In this document: positions 1-8,299 of the stretch, one piece after another
Numbering within the stretch: position 1 is the stretch's first letter
Layout of the letters: every line of letters starts with the position of its first letter
Source of the DNA: Chitinophaga niabensis
GTDB lineage: Bacteria; Bacteroidota; Bacteroidia; Chitinophagales; Chitinophagaceae
NCBI GenBank assembly: GCA_017849435.1
Contig: JAFIGY010000021.1
Coordinates: forward strand, 1 to 55,031
Direction of reading: 5' to 3'
DNA: 55,031 nt
Notes under the pieces: model-generated
Told to the model about the DNA's origin: nothing
The model's input: the letters and a program-made list of their open reading frames with translations, nothing else
Database searches by the model: none
Made by a program: the position numbers and the translations under genes

Positions 1-1514
1 CCTCCCCCAATGACTATGTAGCAAAACTCAACGGAAGCGACCCGGACAAAAAGATCGGCCCTTCCATCGTGCTGCGGGTGATGGCGGGCGATACCATCCG
101 GATCGGCGCCAAAGCGTTTTATACATCCACCGGCACCGCGGTGTCCGGTTCCACGGTCAGTGATATGGTGGCGGCGCTGCTGCGGGCCTTCAGCACCGGT
201 GGCGGGCCCGGCGGCGGTGCGCACGGCAATGGATACGGGGCCGGCTCCCCGGTGGCCACCAACTTCGGCAATACCGGCTACCAGTACCTCCGGGACAAGG
301 ACCCCTCGCAGAACCTGTCCAATAAGCCGAAGGCGTACCTGAATTTTGCGCTCTTCGACGATCAGTTTACCTTAGTGGAGGAGGGCAGCGGGGTCAGGCA
401 GGTGCAGGGAGCCCCCGACCAGCTGCAGACACTGGCCACGGGGTTGCTGCCAATCCAAAGAACAGGGTTTTTGTATGTGTACACCAGCAATGAGAGTGTG
501 GAGGATGTGTTCTTTGACAACCTGACGGTTAACCATCTGCCGGGGCCCCTGCTGGAGGAGACCCATTATTATCCGTTCGGGCTCACCATGGAGGGGATCA
601 GTTCGAAAGCAGCAGGTTCGTTAGAGAACAAGTACAAGTATAACGGCAAAGAACTGCAGAATAAGGAGTTTGCGGGTAATGGCGGCAGTGGCTTGGAGTG
701 GTATGACTATGGGGCCAGGATGTATGATCAGCAGATTGGTAGATGGCATGTAGTTGATCCGCTGGCAGATCAGATGCGCAGGCACTCACCATATAACTAC
801 GGATTTGATAATCCTTTACGATTTGTAGACCCAGATGGTATGGGACCGGAGGATTGGGTAAAGGATAAAGGTGGTAGATATAGCTGGATGGATAATGTGA
901 AATCATCACAAACTACTCCCGAAGGATATACCTACGTAGGTGCTGCAGATAAAGATATTGTATCTGATTTAGGCCTTAATAGGAATTTTAATCAGGTGTC
1001 TACTAACGGGATTGGATTTATTGCTGGAGATGTTGAAGAAGGTATGCGTGGTCGTTATATTACTAATACACCTGTGAATCTTCGTTTAAAAAGCGAGATA
1101 TCTGTTTCTGCAGTTGTAAGTGAAAACGCTGTTAACGTAACAGCAAATAACAAAGAGGGTAAAAAATTTGAAGGCTTAGCTGTTTCTGGTTCTACGGTTA
1201 TGAAGGATCCTGTAGCAAGTGGAACGGTTACTGTTAGTCCATCTATAAATGTGGATTATGGGGGGAAATCTTACTCAGGTGCATTTGTTAAACCACAAGG
1301 GTCATATATATATGAAACAGGTACAACATCAACTCATGGAGGAGCAATTATTCCAGCTGCAGATTTGAATTCATCAAAAAAACTGTCTACTGTATCAATA
1401 CAAGGAGGATTCTGGATTCAAACTGAAACTAGGGCAATGACACCTGTAGTGATCGCCCCTCTTGTTCCAACGCCTGTAACATTTAGACATACCTGGCACA
1501 TTTCTAATAAGTAA
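1..1514 (+). CDS. RHS repeat-associated core protein with variable C-terminal tip, 5' truncated
   Basis: The reading frame is open from base 3, so the gene starts upstream of the window. Bases 552-842 encode a typical Bacteroidota RHS-associated core: HYYPFGLTM, then [33 protein letters not shown], and the terminal DPDGM motif at about 829-842. In this family DPDGM marks the point after which the polymorphic C-terminal domain begins. The remaining 223 codons are a variable tip with much lower G+C than the upstream part; I recognise no toxin fold or catalytic motif in it beyond a [11 protein letters not shown] linker. RHS proteins are secreted or surface shells whose tips are often toxins delivered to competitors. 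That this tip is a toxin is inference from architecture, from the base-composition break and from the candidate immunity gene 5 bases downstream. Confidence 0.85.
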   Translation, partial: SPNDYVAKLNGSDPDKKIGPSIVLRVMAGDTIRIGAKAFYTSTGTAVSGSTVSDMVAALLRAFSTGGGPGGGAHGNGYGAGSPVATNFGNTGYQYLRDKDPSQNLSNKPKAYLNFALFDDQFTLVEEGSGVRQVQGAPDQLQTLATGLLPIQRTGFLYVYTSNESVEDVFFDNLTVNHLPGPLLEETHYYPFGLTMEGISSKAAGSLENKYKYNGKELQNKEFAGNGGSGLEWYDYGARMYDQQIGRWHVVDPLADQMRRHSPYNYGFDNPLRFVDPDGMGPEDWVKDKGGRYSWMDNVKSSQTTPEGYTYVGAADKDIVSDLGLNRNFNQVSTNGIGFIAGDVEEGMRGRYITNTPVNLRLKSEISVSAVVSENAVNVTANNKEGKKFEGLAVSGSTVMKDPVASGTVTVSPSINVDYGGKSYSGAFVKPQGSYIYETGTTSTHGGAIIPAADLNSSKKLSTVSIQGGFWIQTETRAMTPVVIAPLVPTPVTFRHTWHISNK

Positions 1515-1519
1515 CGTTT

Positions 1520-2146
1520 ATGAATACATTTTCATTTTATTTTATTCTTTTTTTAGCTGGAACATGTACAAGCTGCCATGCAAATACTGACCCCGGCAGC
1601 GATAATTGCAAAAAATTATACTTAGAAGCCAACGAGCGATTGAATGAATTTTATCAACAGGGCAACCAGAAGAAGCTCGATACTGCTTTATATATTCTGG
1701 ATAAAAATATTGATGCTTGCCCTGATTATAATGTTCGGATGGTTGATTTAAAAATCAAATTATTGATTTTGCTAAATGCTTCCGATCGCGGATATAAATT
1801 CATCGATTCCTTGGATGTGAATAAATTTGATAAACCATATAAAAAGGGTTTATACCTTAAAAACTTTAAGGTTATAGGACTGGATAGCCCTGCAGATTCT
1901 GTGAACCGCATTAAGTTATACCAGGAGATGATCAATGATCTGCTTGGATACCTGAAGAATCATCCATCTGATAAGGAAGCGATTGCTGAATTGTTCTTTA
2001 TAAAAATAAAAATGGAGAGCAGATCAAAAGTTCTAGAGGATATAGATATGATGCAACGTCACGATAAAATTAATGACAGCTTGTTTTATGAAGGATTGAA
2101 AGCTGGAATAACGGGCGAGCAAATCGGCACTTCTGTTGTTCAATAG
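1520..2146 (+). CDS. Putative lipoprotein, candidate immunity partner of the RHS tip
   Basis: This 208-aa protein begins 5 bases after the RHS stop. The N-terminus is hydrophobic (about residues 4-15) and followed by closely spaced cysteines (TCTSCHAN), which suggests a lipoprotein signal. The rest is charged and probably helical, with a stretch rich in tyrosine, leucine and lysine that is TPR-like in feel but has no clear repeat. The gene is as AT-rich as the RHS tip, so the two probably arrived together. Position directly after a polymorphic tip is where immunity genes sit in RHS systems. A periplasm-facing lipoprotein would suggest the toxin acts in the envelope. I do not recognise the family; the immunity role is inferred from context only. 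Confidence 0.55.
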   Translation: MNTFSFYFILFLAGTCTSCHANTDPGSDNCKKLYLEANERLNEFYQQGNQKKLDTALYILDKNIDACPDYNVRMVDLKIKLLILLNASDRGYKFIDSLDVNKFDKPYKKGLYLKNFKVIGLDSPADSVNRIKLYQEMINDLLGYLKNHPSDKEAIAELFFIKIKMESRSKVLEDIDMMQRHDKINDSLFYEGLKAGITGEQIGTSVVQ

Positions 2147-2162
2147 CACAATTTATTTGTGC
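2146..2162 (+). other. Small hairpin at junction between RHS modules
   Basis: GCACAA (2146-2151) and TTGTGC (2157-2162) form a 6-bp inverted repeat with a 5-base loop. It begins in the last base of the preceding stop codon and ends just before the second RHS-like segment. No long T-run follows, so it is a weak terminator at best. It may mark the junction between the two modules. Confidence 0.35.
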
Positions 2163-2778
2163 GAATGCTGGAGGAGACGCATTATTATCCGTTTGGGTTG
2201 ACCATGAGCGGTATTAGCTTGAAGACAGCAGGAAGCTCGGAGGACAATACCAATATAACGGCCAGGAGCTACAACGTCAGGAGTTTGGCAATAGCGATGG
2301 TCTGCAATGGTATGACTATAAGAATCTTTTTTATGACAATCGGATTGGGTGGCTCTTCTGTGTGGACAAGCTGGCATCTGATTATCCGTATTATGCGCCG
2401 TACCGGATTGCAGGTAATGAAGTGCCGAATGCCAATGATCTTGATGGACCGTAACCATATCGTTTCAGCATTGAGACGGGTACCGCCAATCAGGCTGGAG
2501 ATAACCTAAGAATAGGTATTGCCCCAGGAGATTACCTAAATGGTACGGGAGCGGCGATTGGTGCGGCAGAAATACACAAAGGGGGCATTTGCATGCTTTT
2601 GGAGAGAGATTATACCCCTTTAGCCGCACTTAATACTCTTATCACAGGGGAAACTGCTGAAGGTGGAGGAGAAAAAGGTGAGCAAGGTCCTCATTTTAAT
2701 GCTAGACCAGCCGCAGACACAAGAAATGGGAAGGCTGAGGGTATGCAGCAACATTATCCATTTAAGAAAACTTTTTAA
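2159..2778 (+). pseudogene. Decayed second RHS core with a different C-terminal tip
   Basis: This is a partial second copy of the RHS core, starting at the same [13 protein letters not shown] segment as the upstream gene (2168 onward matches 552 onward, 25 of the first 27 bases identical). Homology then jumps frame near 2236-2242: QYQYNGQELQRQEF, GLQWYDYKNLFYD and VDKLASDYPYYAPY continue in the +1 frame of the window. That frame reaches LDGP and then a TAA at 2452-2454. After this stop it stays open to 2778 and encodes a second, unrelated tip of 108 codons ending in QQHYPFKKTF, with a motif GPHFNARPAADTR. It therefore carries one frameshift and one in-frame stop. It resembles an orphan or displaced RHS tip kept downstream of the active gene. 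The toxin identity of the tip is not recognised. Confidence 0.7.
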
Positions 2779-2790
2779 ATAGAGATCATT

Positions 2791-3075
2791 ATGTCGAGCA
2801 AGAATATTTGTCCTGTTTGTGGATATGATAAGCTAACCGAACCTCCGTATGATTTACTTGGGTACCCATCGTATGAAATATGTTCCTGCTGCGGTTTTGA
2901 ATACGGGTTCGACGATGGTAGCGAAGGGAAAACCTTTGAAGTTTATAGGGCTGAGTGGATATCAAATGGCTATCCTTTTTATGTAGTAAGTGCAAAACCT
3001 GCAGACTGGGGTGACACAGAAATACAAAATCAATTAAAAAATATAGAAAAAGTAAACTACCACCCCAAGATATAA
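2791..3075 (+). CDS. CPCC-type cysteine-rich (zinc-ribbon-like) small protein, candidate immunity protein
   Basis: The 94-aa protein has two metal-binding knuckles: CPVCGY at residues 7-12 and CSCCGFEYG at residues 31-39. This pattern fits the cysteine-rich CPCC family. The second half is tryptophan- and tyrosine-rich (AEWISNGYPFY, KPADWGD). It starts 12 bases after the end of the decayed second RHS tip, the same relative position that the lipoprotein has after the first tip. It is intact although the tip gene in front of it is broken. The family assignment rests on the cysteine motifs. An immunity function is inference from position. Confidence 0.6.
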   Translation: MSSKNICPVCGYDKLTEPPYDLLGYPSYEICSCCGFEYGFDDGSEGKTFEVYRAEWISNGYPFYVVSAKPADWGDTEIQNQLKNIEKVNYHPKI

Positions 3076-3362
3076 GCTGTGGAAGCTAATATTACTTACC
3101 GTGTGCGAAAATCCCTGTAGATGTAGAACTTTATTCCCCTGTTATACGCACAGTCCACATGATCTGCGCGGACCATATCCTATGATTAAAGGTTTTTCCA
3201 ATACTCCCTAAATCTTCATTTTAGTGATAAAACCGTCCGTGAGGGCGTAGGCGTGATCACGTTCGGCTTCTGGTATTTGACCATCGCTTGGGGAAGTCCT
3301 TTTCTTTTTCCAACAATGGTTAAGCGGTCGCCCAAAGTCATGTTTTTTATTTTTTCGTTGTC
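3076..3362. other. Intergenic stretch at the right edge of the RHS island
   Basis: These 287 bases hold no convincing gene. A 41-codon minus-strand frame (3216-3341) lies 21 bases beyond the end of the neighbouring lipoprotein gene, but it has no recognisable similarity. The stretch separates the plus-strand RHS module from minus-strand genes and may contain eroded remains of further module DNA. I see no terminator hairpin with a T-run. Confidence 0.4.
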
Positions 3363-3806
3363 TCAGTGTATAACCCATACGTTGTTCAAATCCGCAAGAT
3401 TGATTTTTAGTTCTTTGTCACAAGTGATGCTATAGACTTGTTTATCAGATACGGTGGTGGTGTTAAAGTTTAAATTGATGGAGATATAGTTCTGTTTATG
3501 AGATAGGATTTTTTCGGTCCGTGCAGCAATATCGGCAGCAATTTTTTTAAGAGATGAGCTATCTTTTGAGCAAAGCTCATTAGTGGTACTTTTTAGTTGA
3601 ATCCAGAAAATGCCATTTTTTTTATTGGTTTTTAAGGCTTCGTAGTCATGTTGTAAATTAGCTTCACATTGATATTTTTGAGCCAATTCATTTGAAAGTT
3701 CGAGTTCAGCATTGGAGAGAGGAACCTGGAAGGATTTACAGGCAACCAGTGCTGTAATCGTGCAAAAGAGGATGCACGCTATCGCATTAATGTGCTTGGA
3801 TGTCAC
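3363..3806 (-). CDS. Hypothetical lipoprotein
   Basis: This 147-aa protein has a classic lipobox, LVAC, with the acylated cysteine at residue 23 after a hydrophobic segment. The mature part is lysine-rich, with a likely helical stretch (residues 35-60) and two cysteines (CEAN and CSKD). It ends in a short beta-type region (VSDKQVYSITCDKELKINL). No family is recognised. It is AT-rich like the RHS island next door, so it may belong to that acquired region rather than to the DUF1080 gene upstream on the same strand. Confidence 0.6.
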   Translation of the reverse strand: MTSKHINAIACILFCTITALVACKSFQVPLSNAELELSNELAQKYQCEANLQHDYEALKTNKKNGIFWIQLKSTTNELCSKDSSSLKKIAADIAARTEKILSHKQNYISINLNFNTTTVSDKQVYSITCDKELKINLADLNNVWVIH

Positions 3807-3898
3807 AGGTAGTCAAATATTTTATCTTGAACATGCTTTTTTAGTTTTGTTGTAAGTGATAGCTATGTCGATAAAATAATAGACTTTTTCTTTTCCAT

Positions 3899-4732
3899 TC
3901 ACTTCCTCCCCTGCAACTCCTTAATCTTCTTCTCCAGCTTTTTCGGATCCTTCGCATACGGCGCAAGGTCAAACAATTCCACCTTCCTGAATTCCACCGG
4001 ATGGCTTTCACTCTGCAGAGAAATATACCCTTCGCTCAAAAGCTTCCCGTCCTGCTTTATCGCTGGATCGTAGTTGGAAACACTTCCGCCGCCGATCTGT
4101 GGTTTTTCGTATACCAGCACCGTATCTTTCTCCACGATATGTTTAATGATGGAGTCTCCCAGCACCAGGGCCTCTACGTGCACCCATTGGTCTCCGTGAT
4201 ACGTTTTTGATTTTGATTCGATGCAATGGGCGGTGATGAGTTTGTTGTTCATCACCACGTTGGTACCGGGGGTACAGAGATTGGCGGTGCTGCGGTTATT
4301 CTTCCCGTTGCCGCCGAGGAGCTGTTCTTCGAGGGAGATGGGGAAGTCCTGGTCCTTGCCCATGGTGTTAGCGGGCTGGCAGTGCAGCATGGCGCCGCTG
4401 TTCCGGTATGCCCAGCCGGGACCACCTTTTACCTGATCGCCGGTGAAACGGTATTCCATCACGAGAAGGTAGTAAGAGAATTTCTTCTTGTGGAAGATAT
4501 GTCCGTATTGACTGTTGAAGTCGTCATAATTTTCGTAGGATACTTTGAGGTTACCGTTCTCTACCTTAAATGTATTCCCGAAGTTATCATTGAGCTGATG
4601 GCCGGTGATCTTAATATCCCAGTCCTTCAGGTCTTTCCCGTTAAAAAGTTTGATCCAGCCTTTGGATTGTGCCATAGCAAGGCTGCTTATCATTACAAAA
4701 ACAAGTGTTGCGAGTAGTTTGATCTTTGACAT
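3899..4732 (-). CDS. Secreted DUF1080 (3-keto-disaccharide hydrolase domain) protein
   Basis: The 277-aa protein starts with a cleavable signal peptide ending in AMAQ (residues 1-22). It continues with the DUF1080 opening WIKLFNGKDLKDWDIK and a jelly-roll glucanase-like core containing GGPGWAYRNSGAMLHCQP, HGDQWVHVEALV and ISLQSESHPVEFRKVEL. This family occurs in abundance in Bacteroidota and Planctomycetes and is named after a 3-keto-disaccharide hydrolase activity; the substrate here is unknown. It probably works in the periplasm or at the surface. A lysine-rich tail follows the domain. It lies 33 bases after the dipeptidase gene on the same strand and could be co-transcribed. Confidence 0.85.
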   Translation of the reverse strand: MSKIKLLATLVFVMISSLAMAQSKGWIKLFNGKDLKDWDIKITGHQLNDNFGNTFKVENGNLKVSYENYDDFNSQYGHIFHKKKFSYYLLVMEYRFTGDQVKGGPGWAYRNSGAMLHCQPANTMGKDQDFPISLEEQLLGGNGKNNRSTANLCTPGTNVVMNNKLITAHCIESKSKTYHGDQWVHVEALVLGDSIIKHIVEKDTVLVYEKPQIGGGSVSNYDPAIKQDGKLLSEGYISLQSESHPVEFRKVELFDLAPYAKDPKKLEKKIKELQGRK

Positions 4733-4765
4733 GTATCGTAGAATTATGCCGTTAAGCTATGAAAA

Positions 4766-5449
4766 TTAAAACTCCTTTGCAAGTTCCTCCAACCCAAGGT
4801 CCATTAAAGGGAACCGCCGTGCATCTTTCAGAAAGTAATGCCACCACTCGGTTTCCAGCGCCGTAAATCCGTACGCTTCCATCAGCGTCCGCAACAGGCG
4901 GCGGTTTTCCTGTACTTCATCGGAGAGGTCCGCGTAATTATGATGTGCCTTTTCGGTGAAGTCGTCGAAGGGCGTTCCCATATCCAGTTCCCTGCCCGTT
5001 TTGAGGGAAATGATCGTGAGGTCTACTGCTACGCCGCGGTTATGCCCGGAACCGACCTTGGGATCGGCGGCATATCGGTCATCCGGTACGATTTCCCACA
5101 TTTTTTCCGTGATCCGGTAGGGGCGGTAACCATCGAATATTTTGAGGGCGAGGCCCATGGGTTTCAGGAGGGCCTGTACTTTTTGCAACGCCTGGTACGC
5201 CGGTTGCCGAAGCCATACGGCGGGGAAGGGATAGAGACGGGTATGCGTGAAATTGTCGGCAGTAGCATACCGCACATCCTGTGCGATATCTTTGATCAAC
5301 ACCAGCTGAAGTGTGCTATCCGCCTGTATTTGCGAGCGATACAAAGTCATGCTGTTCACTATCGGCAGGCCATAACTGTTCAGCGGGATCTGCTGCGCAT
5401 GTACGTTCAGCGATGCCAGGTACAGGCATAAGATGAATATATTTTTCAC
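4766..5449 (-). CDS. D-alanyl-D-alanine dipeptidase, VanX/DdpX family
   Basis: The 227-aa protein has a signal peptide (residues 1-18, ending in HAQ) and the M15D dipeptidase core. The zinc and catalytic motifs are visible: the FDGYRPYR segment with its arginine, SGHNRGVAVDLT with the histidine and aspartate ligands, and ETEWWHY with the general-base glutamate and third histidine ligand. VanX-like enzymes cleave D-Ala-D-Ala. In organisms without glycopeptide resistance genes they are thought to recycle peptidoglycan dipeptides, and no vanA or vanH relative is present here. It is likely periplasmic. It is divergent from the fucose operon. Confidence 0.88.
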   Translation of the reverse strand: MKNIFILCLYLASLNVHAQQIPLNSYGLPIVNSMTLYRSQIQADSTLQLVLIKDIAQDVRYATADNFTHTRLYPFPAVWLRQPAYQALQKVQALLKPMGLALKIFDGYRPYRITEKMWEIVPDDRYAADPKVGSGHNRGVAVDLTIISLKTGRELDMGTPFDDFTEKAHHNYADLSDEVQENRRLLRTLMEAYGFTALETEWWHYFLKDARRFPLMDLGLEELAKEF

Positions 5450-5565
5450 AACGATCAGATTAAACTCCTTTAAAAATAGTGAAGAAAGTACAAAATGAAG
5501 GTAAAAAAGAATTGCAATTACCCTTATAATTGAGGTATTTTAGAACCCTTAAAATTACTAATAAG

Positions 5566-6348
5566 ATGAGTTTGTTCCGATTAGATGGAAAAGTGGCCGT
5601 GGTAACAGGCGGCGGCAGCGGGATAGGTCAGGCGATCGCGAAGTGCTTTGCTGCGAGCGGTGCGGTGGTGCATGTGCTGGAGTTGAACGAAGCGGCCGGT
5701 CAGGGTACGGTGGATGATATCAGGAAGTCCGGGGGCGAGGGGTTTGTGCATGCCGTGAATGTGGCGGATCAGGCTGCTGTGGTGGCTGTGATGGAGAAGA
5801 TCATCGAAGCTGCCGGCCAGCTGGATATACTCGTGAATTGCGCGGGCATTGCACATATAGGTAAACTGGAAACTACTGCGGAAGCGGATTTCGACCGGGT
5901 ATTCTCTGTAAACGTGAAAGGAACTTATAATTGCATGTATGCCGTGATCGGGCAGATGAAAAAGCAGGGTGGCGGTGTGATCCTCAATATCGCATCCATT
6001 GCGTCCAGCGTGGGCATTCCGGACCGCTTTGCATACTCCATGAGCAAAGGCGCCGTGCTCACCATGACCTTGTCCGTAGCCAAGGACTACCTGGCCGACA
6101 AGATCCGCGTGAACTGCGTATCGCCCGCCCGTGTGCATACACCTTTCGTAGATGGCTTTATCGCTAAGAATTACCCGGGCAAAGAAGCGGAAATGTTTGA
6201 GAAGCTGTCTAAAACCCAACCTATCGGCCGTATGGCAAAACCGGATGAAGTAGGCTATCTTGCCCTCTACCTCTGCTCGGATGAAGCAGGCTTTATCACC
6301 GGCTGCGATTATCCGATCGATGGGGGATTCATCAAACTGAACAACTGA
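5566..6348 (+). CDS. SDR-family dehydrogenase, probable 2-keto-3-deoxy-L-fuconate dehydrogenase
   Basis: The 260-aa protein is a classical short-chain dehydrogenase: cofactor motif TGGGSGIG at residues 14-21, NCAG in the middle, then a catalytic Ser (NIASIASS) and YSMSK. The ATG at 5566 places the Rossmann strand at the usual distance from the N-terminus; an upstream TTG at 5530 would add 12 unlikely residues. It is the first gene of the fucose operon. In the non-phosphorylative L-fucose pathway an SDR oxidises 2-keto-3-deoxy-L-fuconate to the 2,4-diketo acid, the substrate of the FAH-family enzyme two genes on. The general SDR call is certain. The substrate comes from operon context. Confidence 0.8.
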   Translation: MSLFRLDGKVAVVTGGGSGIGQAIAKCFAASGAVVHVLELNEAAGQGTVDDIRKSGGEGFVHAVNVADQAAVVAVMEKIIEAAGQLDILVNCAGIAHIGKLETTAEADFDRVFSVNVKGTYNCMYAVIGQMKKQGGGVILNIASIASSVGIPDRFAYSMSKGAVLTMTLSVAKDYLADKIRVNCVSPARVHTPFVDGFIAKNYPGKEAEMFEKLSKTQPIGRMAKPDEVGYLALYLCSDEAGFITGCDYPIDGGFIKLNN

Positions 6349-6349
6349 T

Positions 6350-7096
6350 ATGAAGCACGTTTTTATCGCATCCACGTTAGCGCTCGCTTTGATGGCCTGT
6401 AACGACGGCAGCGGGAAAAAGCAGGGCGCCGGCGGTTCCACGGAAACGGAGAACACCGTACAGGAAGCCCAACCCGGCGGCACTATTCAGGTGACGATCC
6501 TGAACCGGGAGAAAGACACCTCGTCCGTTCAATTCCATTTCACCGTCGATACGCTCCGGTACGAAAGAACATTCAACGATGTACCGCTGATCAAAGGCTA
6601 TGACGATTCTGCCATCATCCGCACACTCTGGGACAAACCCAACAGCGTGTGGATCGGGCTGATCAAGCCGGATCGCAGCACCCGGTATTACCACGGCTCC
6701 CAGGACGGCCGCTCGCTGAAAATAAACTGGGTGCCCTCCCCACCGGCACGGATATACGAATATGTGGAGAAAAAGCTGGGGCTCGGCAAATCGATCCGCA
6801 ATCAGCCGCTGGTACAGCAATACAAAAAAAATATCCAGTCCGGAAAGATCATTTCAGACTTCGTCGTAGAGCTTAGGCCCAAATCCAGGGACTCTGTGGG
6901 CGTATACATGACCTTCGGCGGCCTGGATTACACTGCCGGATTATTGGTGCCGGAAGGTGCCAAGCCTTATATCCAGGCTTATAAAGACGATAATTGCTTC
7001 GTGGGCCTGCAGATGAATGACGACCTCGTGGAGATATACGAAGTAAAAGTTATTGACGGCCGCCTTGGCTTCAGACAATTGAAATCAGTAAAATAA
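6350..7096 (+). CDS. Lipoprotein of unknown function inside the fucose operon
   Basis: The 248-aa protein starts one base after the first SDR stop, so it is almost certainly translated from the same mRNA. A lipobox (ALMAC, Cys17) follows a short hydrophobic signal. A flexible Gly/Ser/Glu-rich linker (residues 20-45) precedes a mature domain with many beta-like segments (TIQVTILNREKD, VQFHFTVDTLRYERTF, GLIKPDRSTRYYHG). No domain or catalytic motif is recognised. It is anchored in the envelope while all its neighbours except FucP are cytoplasmic. It might bind a sugar, but that is speculation. Confidence 0.7.
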   Translation: MKHVFIASTLALALMACNDGSGKKQGAGGSTETENTVQEAQPGGTIQVTILNREKDTSSVQFHFTVDTLRYERTFNDVPLIKGYDDSAIIRTLWDKPNSVWIGLIKPDRSTRYYHGSQDGRSLKINWVPSPPARIYEYVEKKLGLGKSIRNQPLVQQYKKNIQSGKIISDFVVELRPKSRDSVGVYMTFGGLDYTAGLLVPEGAKPYIQAYKDDNCFVGLQMNDDLVEIYEVKVIDGRLGFRQLKSVK

Positions 7097-7106
7097 ATAG
7101 TAACCA

Positions 7107-7961
7107 ATGAAACTTATCAGGTTTGGATTGCAGGGAGAAGAAAAACCGGGACTGCTCACAGAAGCCGGTATGTTTGACGTATCTGCGTTCGGAGAAGATT
7201 ACGGAGAAAAATTCTTTGAAACAGATGGATTGAACCGCCTTGCAAAATGGTGGGCGGCGAATAGTGGTAATTGTCCGCGTGTGCCCGATGGCGTTAGGTT
7301 GGGCGCTCCTTTGCAACGCCCGTCCAAGATCGTTTGTATCGGTCTCAATTACGCGGATCATGCGCGGGAAACCAACGCGGCCATTCCCACGGAACCGATC
7401 GTCTTCTTCAAATCCACTTCATCCCTGGTAGGCCCGAATGATCAGCTGGTGATCCCGCGCAACAGTGAGAAAACGGACTGGGAAGTGGAACTGGCGGTAG
7501 TGATCGGCAAAAAGACCAGCTACGTGGAAGAGAAAGATGCGATGGACTACGTGGCCGGCTACTGTCTGCATAACGATTACAGCGAACGCGCCTTCCAGCT
7601 GGAAAGGAACGGTCAGTGGGTGAAAGGCAAGAGCGCTGACACCTTCGCACCGCTGGGCCCCTGGCTGGCTACGAAAGACGAGATCGCCGATGTGCACAAT
7701 CTTCGTTTATGGCTGACTGTGAATGGCAAAAAAATGCAGGACGGCAATACATCGAATTTCATCTTCAACATCCCGTACCTGGTATCTTACCTGAGCCAGT
7801 TCATGACCCTGCTCCCGGGAGACGTGATCTCCACCGGCACACCCGCAGGCGTTGGTCTCGGTTTTAACCCGCAGATCTACCTGAAGCCCGGCGATGTGGT
7901 AGAACTGGGTATTGACGGATTAGGAACATCCAGGCAGGAAGCAACAGCCTGGTCAAAATAA
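7107..7961 (+). CDS. Fumarylacetoacetate hydrolase family protein, probable 2,4-diketo-3-deoxy-L-fuconate hydrolase
   Basis: The 284-aa protein has the FAH fold signature: IVCIGLNYADHARE, then DWEVELAVVIGK with the metal-binding glutamates, HNDYSER with the aspartate ligand, and a C-terminal GDVISTGTPAGVG loop. Enzymes of this group cleave or hydrate acyl-pyruvate-type compounds using Mg or Mn. In the L-fucose route the homologue splits 2,4-diketo-3-deoxy-L-fuconate to pyruvate and lactate. Close relatives are often auto-annotated as ureidoglycolate lyase, but the neighbours here (mutarotase, lactonase, FucP) favour the sugar-acid role. It is cytoplasmic. Confidence 0.82.
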   Translation: MKLIRFGLQGEEKPGLLTEAGMFDVSAFGEDYGEKFFETDGLNRLAKWWAANSGNCPRVPDGVRLGAPLQRPSKIVCIGLNYADHARETNAAIPTEPIVFFKSTSSLVGPNDQLVIPRNSEKTDWEVELAVVIGKKTSYVEEKDAMDYVAGYCLHNDYSERAFQLERNGQWVKGKSADTFAPLGPWLATKDEIADVHNLRLWLTVNGKKMQDGNTSNFIFNIPYLVSYLSQFMTLLPGDVISTGTPAGVGLGFNPQIYLKPGDVVELGIDGLGTSRQEATAWSK

Positions 7962-7969
7962 ACAATCGC

Positions 7970-8299
7970 ATGAGAAGATATTGTTTAGCGCTGGACCTGA
8001 AGGACGAGCCGCAGCTGATCGCGGAATATGAAGCCTATCACCGCGCTGTATGGCCGGAGATACTCGAAAGTATCCGCCAAAGCGGTATCACTGGCCTGGA
8101 GATCTACCGGGCGGGTAACCGCATGTTCATGATTATGGAGGTGGACAGCACTTTTTCCTTTGAGCGCAAATCCGCCATGGATGCGGCCAATCCGAAAGTG
8201 CAGGAATGGGAGGAGCTGATGTGGAAGTACCAGCAGGCTATTCCTGTAGCAAAACCCGGTGAGAAGTGGGTTTTGATGGATAAGATATTTACGTTATGA
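7970..8299 (+). CDS. L-rhamnose/L-fucose mutarotase family protein (RhaM-like)
   Basis: This 109-aa protein belongs to the RhaM (DUF718) mutarotase family: RRYCLALDLKDEP at the N-terminus, YEAYHRAVWPEILESIRQSGI, then NRMFMIMEVDSTF and VQEWEELMWKYQQ. These small dimeric barrels interconvert sugar anomers and so feed the beta or alpha form to the next enzyme. In this operon the sugar is most likely L-fucose, as the transporter and the lactonase suggest. It ends in an ATGA overlap with the lactonase gene, so the two are translationally coupled. Confidence 0.88.
   Translation: MRRYCLALDLKDEPQLIAEYEAYHRAVWPEILESIRQSGITGLEIYRAGNRMFMIMEVDSTFSFERKSAMDAANPKVQEWEELMWKYQQAIPVAKPGEKWVLMDKIFTL

Noticed and set aside
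3216-3341. Short minus-strand frame of 41 codons next to the lipoprotein gene
   Set aside because: It starts with an HTH-like phrase, but is too short and lacks family support; left as part of the intergenic stretch.
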